NCBI GenBank assembly: GCA_046704085.1
Contig: JBJKSJ010000376.1
Location: 1-6,437, forward strand
Direction: 5' to 3'
From: DATBHW01 sp046704085
GTDB taxonomy: Bacteria > Chloroflexota > Ktedonobacteria > Ktedonobacterales > DATBGS01
DNA: 6,437 nucleotides
The notes under the pieces are model-generated. The model saw nothing but the letters and a program-made list of their open reading frames with translations, did not search any database and was not told where the DNA came from. Positions within the stretch are counted from its first letter, which is position 1; each line of letters starts with the position of its first letter. The position numbers and the translations under genes are program-made. Below are positions 1 through 5,842 of the stretch, in pieces.

Positions 1-32
1 GTCGCTCTGCGGAGCGGCGCAACGCTTCTGGA

Positions 33-64
33 CAGAGGAACCTCTGCCTGGCGCCAGCGCTGGC
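33..64. repeat. Cluster of short perfect palindromes
   Basis: Positions 33-38 (CAGAGG) pair perfectly with 41-46 (CCTCTG) across a two-base AA spacer. Directly after, CTGGCGCCAG (48-57) and GCCAGCGCTGGC (53-64) are overlapping self-complementary sequences. As RNA, the 53-64 palindrome could instead pair with the preceding CTGGC, giving alternative folds. There is no T-run after it, so a classic intrinsic terminator is not supported. It could belong to an intergenic repeat or the end of a gene left of the window. Confidence 0.45.
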
Positions 65-92
65 ATCCGGTACGCTCGCTGGCTGAAGGAAG

Positions 93-119
93 ACTCCCCC
101 AGCATGTATGCGGGGGAGT
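93..119. terminator. Strong stem-loop, possible terminator or leader hairpin
   Basis: ACTCCCCC (93-100) pairs perfectly with GGGGGAGT (112-119). Inside it GCAT/ATGC (102-105 and 108-111) can extend the stem past a single bulged A at 101, leaving a tiny loop. On the + strand it is followed by GTCAAAAT, without a T tract; on the minus strand it is followed by the more pyrimidine-rich CTTCCTTC. It sits seven bases after a TGA (84-86) in another frame, which would suit a terminator of an upstream + strand gene. An alternative is a leader hairpin for the next gene, since an in-frame ATG (104) lies in its apex. Confidence 0.5.
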
Positions 120-173
120 GTCAAAATGGGATTACGGCAACGCGAGATCAGCGACTGCAAGACATTCACTGCT

Positions 174-180
174 GGGAGGA
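174..180 (+). promoter_or_regulatory. Ribosome binding site GGGAGGA that decides the start at 185
   Basis: GGGAGGA lies four bases before the ATG at 185. It is a near-complete anti-16S match and is the reason for preferring 185 over the in-frame ATG at 104. The ATG at 104 has only AAGGAAG (86-92) eleven bases upstream and lies in the apex of the 93-119 stem-loop. Confidence 0.7.
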
Positions 181-184
181 AACG

Positions 185-862
185 ATGGCTGACACACTGC
201 GGGTAATGCTCGAAATCGGCCCGAAAAACAAGCAGGCGGTGGCGGTGGCCCCAGATTGGCCCGGCCTCGAACGTGGTGCGAAGACCGGGGAGGCCGCGAT
301 TGCACGGGTGCAAGCCTACCTGCCACGCTACGCACCAGTGGCGAACCTGGCGGGGATGGGTGCGGAGTTCGCGGCCATCGCCACCGTCGAGGTGGTCGAG
401 CGCTATCAGGGGACAGGATCAACCGACTTCTGGGGCATCTCGTTCGCGTTCTCAAGCAGCGACAGGCAAGCCGTGTCGAGCGCAGCATTAGAACGCGAAC
501 TGGCACTGATGCAGGCGTGCTGGGCGTGTTTCGACGAGGTCCGTTCGCGCGTGTCGGCAGAGATGCAGAAAGGCCCGCGCGGGGGCGGGCGGGATCGGGA
601 CCGCATCGTCCGGCATACGTTGGGCGCGGAGCAGGACTGGGCTGCGAAGCTCGGCGTGCGCACTCCTGACGGGGCGAGGCTGACTGACGAGGGGCTGAGC
701 GCGCACCGCGACGCCTATTCCACTGCCATTCGGGCGTTCCATGCCCAGGGCAAACTGGCCCGCACCTGGCCGCTCCGGTATCTGATTCGGCACACCGCGT
801 TTCACACGCTGGATCACGCTTGGGAAATGGAAGACAAGGACCTGTCAGGCAACCGCGCGTGA
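185..862 (+). CDS. DinB-like four-helix protein with HicB-like N-terminal segment
   Basis: This 225-aa protein appears to combine two parts. Residues about 3-50 (LRVMLEIG, then VAPDWPGLERGAKTGEAAI) resemble the HicB/UPF0150 pattern in which a short beta strand and a P-D-x-P-G turn are followed by a G-x-T-x-x-E-A helix. Residues about 100-225 look like a DinB/YfiT-type helical bundle: IVRHTLGAEQDW carries His144, and the last helix carries His203, His207 and His211 in an H-x3-H-x3-H row. DinB-fold proteins usually bind a divalent metal with one His from an inner helix and an H-x3-H pair near the end; this set fits. The family includes thiol-dependent transferases and stress-induced proteins, so a specific reaction cannot be named. 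The start at 185 has a good ribosome binding site; the frame is open further upstream. It stands alone, 154 bases before the transporter operon, which appears to have its own promoter. Cytoplasmic: no signal peptide or membrane segment seen. Confidence 0.78.
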   Translation: MADTLRVMLEIGPKNKQAVAVAPDWPGLERGAKTGEAAIARVQAYLPRYAPVANLAGMGAEFAAIATVEVVERYQGTGSTDFWGISFAFSSSDRQAVSSAALERELALMQACWACFDEVRSRVSAEMQKGPRGGGRDRDRIVRHTLGAEQDWAAKLGVRTPDGARLTDEGLSAHRDAYSTAIRAFHAQGKLARTWPLRYLIRHTAFHTLDHAWEMEDKDLSGNRA

Positions 863-880
863 GATGGGGGCAGAGGCGCT

Positions 881-932
881 CTTCACGCCAACCTATGCAC
901 ACCAGGCTACGTCTGCATCCGCCGGTGTGAAG
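881..932. repeat. Nested imperfect dyad downstream of the DinB-like gene
   Basis: CTTCACGCC (881-889) can pair with GGTGTGAAG (924-932), nine pairs with one G-U wobble. Inside it ATGCA (895-899) pairs with TGCAT (914-918), separated from the outer stem by equal five-base internal loops on both sides. A competing pairing, CACACC (898-903) with GGTGTG (924-929), shares the right arm. The dyad lies 18 bases after the DinB-like stop and 37 bases before the TATAAT box. It could be a terminator-like structure without T-run, or a regulator site for the operon; the sequence does not decide. Confidence 0.35.
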
Positions 933-934
933 AC

Positions 935-982
935 CCAGACATGGACAGCATGCGTGGCGAGGTCTGGTGTATAATACTCCTG
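935..982 (+). promoter_or_regulatory. Promoter with perfect TATAAT box for the ABC transporter operon
   Basis: A perfect TATAAT lies at 970-975, directly preceded by TG (968-969), close to but not exactly the extended -10 form. Transcription would begin near 982. The best -35-like hexamer, TGGACA (942-947), is 22 bases from the -10 box, longer than the usual 16-18, so the -35 element is weak or a regulator may be needed. CCAGAC (935-940) and GTCTGG (962-967) form an inverted repeat spanning the spacer with centres 27 bases apart, so a dimeric regulator could bind here. The predicted leader before the ATG at 1017 is about 35 bases and contains the ribosome binding site. Confidence 0.55.
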
Positions 983-1003
983 CTTGATACCATTGCTCCC
1001 AGA

Positions 1004-1009
1004 GCAGGA
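1004..1009 (+). promoter_or_regulatory. Ribosome binding site of the permease gene
   Basis: GCAGGA ends seven bases before the ATG at 1017. It favours this ATG over the in-frame TTG at 984, which would begin about two bases after the predicted transcription start and would have no ribosome binding site within the transcript. Confidence 0.6.
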
Positions 1010-1016
1010 ACCAACC

Positions 1017-4001
1017 ATGCTGCACGCCACCGACACGCCCCCGCGCAGGGCCAGCCGCGCTCTGGTGCCGCCAACGGTCACGCTGGCGCTGTGGCGTCTG
1101 CGCGCCACCTGGCGTCTGCTCCTGCTCACCGGGGTAGGGATACTCGCCGCCGTGATGCTGGTCTGCGCCGTGCCGCTCTACACCCAGGTGGCCTTGACGG
1201 CGGGATTGCGCGGTGTCCTCACCACAACGCCGCAGGCCACTGCAATAACCCTGCGTGCCGCTGTGGGCACGCTCACCACCACCAGCCTGACGCGCGAAAC
1301 CGACACGTTTACCAGCCTGATGCAGCAGCATTTGGGAGCCTACCTTGCCAGCGCCACCGAGTCCTTTCTTCAGACCCCCGCGCTGCCCAGTCCGGCGCTC
1401 GGCTCCGCGCAGCAGGTCGCGCTGACGGGAACGTCGCCCTCCCAGGCGGCAGCCCATCTCACCCTCGTGGCGGGGCGGCTGCCCCAGGCAGGCGCAGCAG
1501 CCAACCTGGAACTGGCGCTCACGCCGGAGGCGGCGTCGCAGTTGGGCCTGAGCATTGGCGCGAGCTTGCCGCTGCGCATCCGCTTTCAAGGCAGCTTTAT
1601 CAGCAGTACAGAGCCGCTGATTGAAACGCTCTCGTTTCAGGTGGTCGGGCTGATCCACACGGCAACAAGCGATCCCTTCTGGCAGCAGACAGGCTTTGCC
1701 GCCAATGTGGCACATGCCGTGACCGACTATCCCGCGCTCATCTCCAGCGACGCCTTCGCCGCAGCCCTGACCCGTCTGGCCGCCAGAGATCAACACAGCG
1801 GCGGGCTGCTCTTTATTGATACCCCCATCCTGCTCTGGTCCTATCACCTCGACCCGGACCGGATTGGCGACGCCCAGCTTGATGACCTGATCGCCCAACT
1901 GGCGACGACCCAGGCGCAGTTGAGCCTGACCGCGCAAACGACCGAGAGTTCCTATCTCGCCAGCTTCGCCGTCCTCGGCCCGGCGGTCCCCACACCCTAC
2001 ACTCCCAGCACGCTGGAAAGCTTTCGGGATCGCGTCGCCGTCGTCCAGATTCCCATCATGCTGCTCGCCTTCCAGTTGGGGGGATTGGTTCTCTTCTTCG
2101 TCAGCCTGATGGCTGACCTGCTCGTAGAACGTCAGGCCGAAACGATTGCCTTGCTGCGCAGCCGGGGAGCCAGCCAACGCCAGATCTTTGGCTCCTTTCT
2201 AGTCCAGGGGCTAGGGCTGGGCGCGCTGGCGCTGGCGATTGGGCCGCTGCTGGCGATGCTGTTGGCGCGGGGAGTGGCCCAGGGTCTGCTGCCGTCTGGC
2301 GATCAGGGGGCGCTGAACGTCCTTGCTGGCAATCCTGTGCCGGTGGCGCTGGGGGTGGGCTGGTATGCCCTGGCGGCTGCCGTGTGCGCGGTACTTACCG
2401 TGATGCTCGCCGTCAGTGGGGCAACCCACCGGAACGTGCTGGACCTGCGCCGCGACGCCGCGCGCTCGACGCGCCGCCCGTTCTGGCAGCGATGGTATCT
2501 GGATATGGTCGCCGTCATCCTGACGCTGGTGGGCTATGGCATCGCCTTCTATGTTACCCACGCCGGGGTGGCCGATGCCCAGGCCAATCTGCTGCTCACC
2601 ACGCCGCTGACCCTCCTGGCGCCGCTCTGCCTGGTGATCGCGGGCGCGCTGTGCTTCCTGCGCCTCTTCCCGTCGTTCGTGCGCTGGCTCGCGCGTGCCC
2701 TGAACCGTCGCCCTGGCGCGGCGCCTCTGCTGGCCCTGGCGCAGATGGCCCGCTCGCCACGCCACGCGCTGCGGTTAGTCTTGCTGCTGGGACTGACCAG
2801 CAGCTTCGCTGGCTTCAGCCTCGTATTTCTCGCCTCCCAACCCCAGCAGCTTACCAACATCGCGGCCCATCAGGTCGGCGCGGACTTTGGCGGCGCGCTC
2901 CCCCCGGATAGAACCGCCCTCTCGCTGACCGGGCAGACGGCGGCCTATCGCCAGCTTCCCGGCCTGACCTCCGCCACCATCGGCTATGCCGCCGATATCA
3001 CCCTTCAGGGCGTCCCTATCGCGCTGCGGGCCGTCGATACCAGCACCTTTGCCCAGACGGCCATCTGGACCGACCAGGACTCATCCCAGCCACTTACCAC
3101 GCTCCTGGCCCAACTGAGCAGCCGACAGGCAGTAGCCAGTGGCAAGATTCCCGTCATCGTGGACGCGCTGGCCTGGCAGCGTCTCCAGCTTGCCATCGGC
3201 AGCCAGATACTGTTGCCCGTCCAGACAGCGGGCGACCTTGCGCTCATTGTCGTCGCCGAGGTCCAGCACCTGCCTACCGTCAATGATAGCCTGGCCGTTA
3301 CTGGAACGAGCGACTATACGCCCCCCGGCGGGATGCTGCTCGACTATCAAACCCTGGCGGACCGGGCGCAAAGCATCGGCGGCTCGCTGAGCGCCAACTA
3401 TGCCTGGCTGCGCACCAGCGATGATCCCGCGCTGCTGACGGCGATACGCGCGGCTCTGAACAGTGGGCCGCTCCAACTGAATGAACTGCAAGACCGGCGG
3501 CTCATCCTGGCTGACTTGCAGGACGACCCCCTCGCGCTCACCATCATGGGAGTATTGGCAGTGGGCGCCAGCGCGGCGCTGGCGCTAGCCCTGCTGGGGA
3601 GCCTGCTGGTGTCCTGGCTGAGCGTGCGCAAGCGCCTGATCAACTTTGCCGTGCTGCGCGCGCTGGGCACAGAACCGCGCCAGCTTGCCAGCATCCTGCT
3701 CTGGGAGCAGGGGATCATCTATGGGGCGGCGCTGTTGCTGGGTATCCTTTTCGGAACGCTGCTGTCGCTGACCCTGACGCCAGCATTGGTCTTCACTGGC
3801 GCGCCTACACATGGCCCGCTGCTGAGCAGCGAGGAGTTTTACGTGCTGCAACACGTCCTTTCCACACAAATCTTACTGCCGCCGTCGCTGCTGGTGGCCT
3901 TTGCTGCACTGGTTGGCATCTGTGCTGGCGCCTTGTGGCTGATGGCGCGCGTCGTCTCCAAACCGTCCCTCAGCCAGACGCTGCGGCTGAACGAGGATTA
4001 A
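1017..4001 (+). CDS. Large FtsX/MacB-type ABC transporter permease, two fused halves
   Basis: This 994-aa membrane protein has the repeated FtsX-domain layout. Membrane segment 1 lies at about 33-52, followed by a large extracytoplasmic domain to about 344. Segments 2-4 (about 345-367, 397-418, 441-466) make the first FtsX core, with the cytoplasmic coupling motif LVERQAETIALLRSRGAS at 369-386. Segments 5-7 (about 495-515, 531-554, 585-607) lead to a second extracytoplasmic domain (about 608-838). Segments 8-10 (about 839-867, 899-923, 954-978) make the second core, with the matching loop VRKRLINFAVLRALG at 870-884. The E-x-x-x-L-R-x-x-G loops dock on the ATPases in this superfamily. About ten segments on one chain suggest that a single copy replaces a permease dimer. 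MacB/LolCE relatives move lipoproteins, peptides or drugs by mechanotransmission; the cargo here is unknown. First gene of a three-gene operon, 25 bases before the first ATPase. I place the start at ATG 1017; TTG at 984 is the alternative. No signal peptide cleavage site is evident. Confidence 0.9.
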   Translation: MLHATDTPPRRASRALVPPTVTLALWRLRATWRLLLLTGVGILAAVMLVCAVPLYTQVALTAGLRGVLTTTPQATAITLRAAVGTLTTTSLTRETDTFTSLMQQHLGAYLASATESFLQTPALPSPALGSAQQVALTGTSPSQAAAHLTLVAGRLPQAGAAANLELALTPEAASQLGLSIGASLPLRIRFQGSFISSTEPLIETLSFQVVGLIHTATSDPFWQQTGFAANVAHAVTDYPALISSDAFAAALTRLAARDQHSGGLLFIDTPILLWSYHLDPDRIGDAQLDDLIAQLATTQAQLSLTAQTTESSYLASFAVLGPAVPTPYTPSTLESFRDRVAVVQIPIMLLAFQLGGLVLFFVSLMADLLVERQAETIALLRSRGASQRQIFGSFLVQGLGLGALALAIGPLLAMLLARGVAQGLLPSGDQGALNVLAGNPVPVALGVGWYALAAAVCAVLTVMLAVSGATHRNVLDLRRDAARSTRRPFWQRWYLDMVAVILTLVGYGIAFYVTHAGVADAQANLLLTTPLTLLAPLCLVIAGALCFLRLFPSFVRWLARALNRRPGAAPLLALAQMARSPRHALRLVLLLGLTSSFAGFSLVFLASQPQQLTNIAAHQVGADFGGALPPDRTALSLTGQTAAYRQLPGLTSATIGYAADITLQGVPIALRAVDTSTFAQTAIWTDQDSSQPLTTLLAQLSSRQAVASGKIPVIVDALAWQRLQLAIGSQILLPVQTAGDLALIVVAEVQHLPTVNDSLAVTGTSDYTPPGGMLLDYQTLADRAQSIGGSLSANYAWLRTSDDPALLTAIRAALNSGPLQLNELQDRRLILADLQDDPLALTIMGVLAVGASAALALALLGSLLVSWLSVRKRLINFAVLRALGTEPRQLASILLWEQGIIYGAALLLGILFGTLLSLTLTPALVFTGAPTHGPLLSSEEFYVLQHVLSTQILLPPSLLVAFAALVGICAGALWLMARVVSKPSLSQTLRLNED

Positions 4002-4015
4002 CCAGCTATATGAAG

Positions 4016-4020
4016 AAGGA
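4016..4020 (+). promoter_or_regulatory. Ribosome binding site of the first ATPase gene
   Basis: AAGGA, within a purine-rich GAAGAAGGA run, ends six bases before the ATG at 4027. It lies in the 25-base gap after the permease stop, so this gene has its own initiation signal rather than relying on stop-start overlap. Confidence 0.65.
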
Positions 4021-4026
4021 CAGGCT

Positions 4027-5001
4027 ATGGCGCAACCACTGGTTCTGTGTGAAAATCTGGTAAAAATCTATAAAGTCGCCGACCTGGAGGTCGTAGCCTT
4101 GCAGGGGCTGGACCTGGAGGTACTGCCCGGCGAGATGATGGCCCTGGTCGGCGCCTCTGGCTCCGGCAAGACTACCCTGCTCAATATCCTGGGCGGCCTG
4201 GATAGTCCCAGCGCTGGTTCGTGTGTGGTCGCCGACCATAACCTGATGCGCCTGAGCGAACACGAGCGCGTCCACTATCGCCAGTTCACCGTCGGCCATC
4301 TCTGGCAGCAAAGCGGACGCAACCTGCTGCCCGAACTGACCGCCTCCGCCAACATCGAACTGCCCCAGATTCTCACAGGCGTTAGCCAGGCGCGCCGCAA
4401 ACGCCGCGCCCAGGAACTGCTGGACCTGATCGGCATGGGCGACATGGGATCGAAAAAGCCCGATCAGCTTTCCGGCGGCGAACAGCAGCGCGTGGCGATT
4501 GCCGTCGCGCTTGCCAACAATCCGGCGCTGCTGCTGGCCGATGAACCCACTGGCGAACTCGACTCGCTGACCGCAGAAGAGATCTGCGCCCTGCTGCGCA
4601 CCCTGAATCAAGAATTGGGGCTGACGGTCCTGGTCGTGACGCATGATGTCGGCGTGGCGACCTCGATGGACCGCACCATCGCCATCCGCGATGGCCGCAC
4701 CAGCACCGAGACAATCCGCCGCAAAGAACCGCTGGCCGAAAGCTCCGGCCAGGCCGCCGCCAAAGGCAGCGCCATCATCGGCCTCTCCAGCGAAACCCAC
4801 CACGAATCCATTCTGATTGATCGCGTGGGCCGGTTGCAGTTGCCCAAAGAAGCCATCGAGACACTTCCCTTCAACGGGCGCGCCCAGGTCGTCATCGCCA
4901 GCGACCATGTGGAACTCTGGCCCATCAACCTCGCTGGCGCCGCGCCCCCAGAGCCAGCGGAGACGCCCAACCAGCCCACACAGAAAGAGGCAGCCGGATG
5001 A
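4027..5001 (+). CDS. MacB/LolD-type ABC ATPase with C-terminal AbrB/SpoVT-like domain
   Basis: This 324-aa cytoplasmic ATPase has every catalytic motif: A-loop Tyr15, Walker A GASGSGKT (42-49), Q-loop Gln94 in the variant WQQ, signature LSGGEQQR (148-155), Walker B LLLADEP with catalytic Glu173, D-loop GELDS (176-180) and switch His206. The ADEPTG and LSGGEQQR motifs are typical of the MacB/LolD/FtsE group that partners FtsX-type permeases. It is about 95 residues longer than usual for this group. After a Ser/Ala-rich linker (about 217-258), residues 260-300 read ESILIDRVGRLQLPKE ... GRAQVVIASDHVELWP, which matches the AbrB/SpoVT/MazE swapped-hairpin pattern (hydrophobic, D-x-x-G-R-hydrophobic-x-hydrophobic-P-K-E, a G turn, then two strands). 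The last 24 residues are Pro/Glu-rich and look disordered. AbrB-like domains normally dimerise and bind DNA, so here the domain may mediate dimerisation or regulation. Its stop overlaps the next start (ATGA at 4998-5001). ATPase assignment is very firm; the AbrB-like call is from pattern only. Confidence 0.93.
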   Translation: MAQPLVLCENLVKIYKVADLEVVALQGLDLEVLPGEMMALVGASGSGKTTLLNILGGLDSPSAGSCVVADHNLMRLSEHERVHYRQFTVGHLWQQSGRNLLPELTASANIELPQILTGVSQARRKRRAQELLDLIGMGDMGSKKPDQLSGGEQQRVAIAVALANNPALLLADEPTGELDSLTAEEICALLRTLNQELGLTVLVVTHDVGVATSMDRTIAIRDGRTSTETIRRKEPLAESSGQAAAKGSAIIGLSSETHHESILIDRVGRLQLPKEAIETLPFNGRAQVVIASDHVELWPINLAGAAPPEPAETPNQPTQKEAAG

Positions 5002-5687
5002 CCGCCATAGCCACAGCCATTGTTGAGGCGCACGGCCTCACGCGCGCGTTTCGTACCGGCGGGGGCATCGTCCACGCCCTGCGCGGCATCGACCTCCAGG
5101 TTCAGCCGGGCGAGATGGTCGCCCTCATGGGGCGCTCTGGCTCCGGCAAGACCACCCTGCTCAACATCCTGGCCGGGCTGGACAGCCCGACAGCAGGGCA
5201 GGTCATCGTCCTGGGACACGACCTGGCGACGCTCGATGAAGTCGCTCGCGCCAGGCTGCGCCGCGAGCAGATCGGCATCCTGTTCCAGAACGCGCACCTT
5301 TTCCCTTCGCTCACCGCGCAAGAAAACGTGGACATCCCCCTGCGCCTGGCCGGAACCCCAGCAGCCGCCCGCGACCGCCGCGCCCGCGAAGTCCTGGAAC
5401 TGGTCGGGCTGGGTCCGCGCGCCCAGCATCGTGGCCTGGAGCTTTCCGGCGGCGAGCAGCAGCGCGTCGCCCTGGCGCGGGCGCTGGCGCATCAGCCGCG
5501 CTTCATCCTGGCCGACGAGCCAACAGGCAATCTCGACTCCCTGACAGCCCGCACCATCACCGCGCTCCTGCGCGACACAGCCCATCAGGCGCAGATTGGC
5601 TTGCTGGTGGCAACGCACGATGCCATTGTCGTCGAAGCGGCGGACCGCGTGCTGCGCATCCAGGACGGGCGCATCGCCACCCCCTGA
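4998..5687 (+). CDS. MacB/LolD-type ABC ATPase, standard length
   Basis: This 229-aa ATPase is the second nucleotide-binding subunit. Motifs are complete: A-loop Phe18, Walker A GRSGSGKT (45-52), Q-loop Gln97 in LFQN, signature LSGGEQQR (149-156), Walker B FILADEP with catalytic Glu174, D-loop GNLDS, and switch His207. The length matches LolD/MacB-N/YknY-type ATPases, with no extra domain. It differs from the first ATPase in the Q-loop (LFQN against WQQ) and D-loop (GNLDS against GELDS), which suggests that the two form a heterodimer, each docking on a different half of the permease. An alternative is two interchangeable homodimers. Its ATG shares bases with the previous stop (ATGA), and AAAGAGG at 4984-4990 lies seven bases upstream, so translation is probably coupled to that of the first ATPase. 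No membrane segment or signal peptide. Confidence 0.94.
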   Translation: MTAIATAIVEAHGLTRAFRTGGGIVHALRGIDLQVQPGEMVALMGRSGSGKTTLLNILAGLDSPTAGQVIVLGHDLATLDEVARARLRREQIGILFQNAHLFPSLTAQENVDIPLRLAGTPAAARDRRAREVLELVGLGPRAQHRGLELSGGEQQRVALARALAHQPRFILADEPTGNLDSLTARTITALLRDTAHQAQIGLLVATHDAIVVEAADRVLRIQDGRIATP

Positions 5688-5696
5688 CCACCCCCT

Positions 5697-5768
5697 TTGT
5701 ACCGCCAGCCTCTCGCCGACCCGTGTGGGGTCTTGTACCCCCGGCGTCTCGCCGGGCCGTCCTGGGGC
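5697..5768. repeat. Two degenerate 36-base direct repeats
   Basis: Unit 1 (5697-5732) and unit 2 (5733-5768) lie head to tail and agree at 27 of 36 aligned positions by my count. Shared blocks are TTGTACC, then TCTCGCCG, CCGT and GGG. Each unit contains its own small hairpin. This is not a CRISPR array: there are only two adjoining, diverged copies with no spacer. The order of blocks resembles dispersed intergenic elements seen in high-GC genomes, but I cannot confirm other copies from this window. Confidence 0.6.
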
Positions 5769-5836
5769 GGGGGTGCGGCGCGTCACACCCCGATAGCCCA
5801 GCGATTCGCTGCCAGGGACAGCGCGCTCCACGCGCT
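5718..5836. terminator. Row of five hairpins between convergent genes, likely bidirectional termination
   Basis: Five stems follow each other: GACCC/GGGTC (5718-5732), CCCGGCG-TCT-CGCCGGG (5740-5756, seven perfect pairs and a three-base loop), GGGGTG/CACCCC (5770-5791), CAGCG/CGCTG (5799-5811) and AGCGCG-CTCCA-CGCGCT (5820-5836). The last one starts six bases past the stop of the minus-strand flavoprotein gene; the first starts 30 bases past the stop of the second ATPase. None has a real T-run after it, so these would be GC-only stem barriers or structured repeat rather than textbook intrinsic terminators. Placement between two converging genes supports a termination role. Confidence 0.5.
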
Positions 5837-5842
5837 CTTCAT

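Larger units (their letters stand above)
1..184. other. Left-edge region with palindromes and no confident gene
   Basis: No complete gene can be supported here. The reading frame of the downstream DinB-like gene stays open back to position 2 with no stop, so an upstream extension cannot be excluded. Another + frame ends in TGA at 84-86, seven bases before a strong stem-loop, so this could be the tail of an upstream gene followed by its terminator. The stretch contains CAGAGG-AA-CCTCTG (33-46), the palindrome CTGGCGCCAG (48-57) and the overlapping 12-base palindrome GCCAGCGCTGGC (53-64). I see no tRNA T-loop or acceptor pairing. Nothing here resembles a -10/-35 pair well enough to call a promoter. 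Confidence 0.5.

Noticed and set aside
1..92. Possible tRNA or other structured RNA gene at the left edge
   Set aside because: The palindromes do not form a cloverleaf, and there is no T-loop consensus or matching acceptor stem.
863..1016. Insertion sequence or attachment site remnant between the DinB-like gene and the operon
   Set aside because: The short inverted repeats are explained by possible RNA structure or an operator; there are no target duplications, transposase fragments or long terminal repeats.
132..2177. Very long minus-strand open frame across the DinB-like gene and the first part of the permease
   Set aside because: It lies opposite two well-supported + strand genes, is rich in Arg, Gly and Gln as expected for the complement of GC-rich coding DNA, and shows no recognisable domain. 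Long antisense frames are common when third positions are mostly G or C.
4006..4908. Minus-strand open frame of about 300 codons opposite the first ATPase
   Set aside because: Its protein is low-complexity Gly/Gln/Ala/Asp, the mirror of the ATPase coding sequence, and the + strand motifs are decisive.
5697..5768. Possible CRISPR array because of the 36-base period
   Set aside because: Only two diverged copies abut each other with no unique spacers between them, and no cas gene is in the window.
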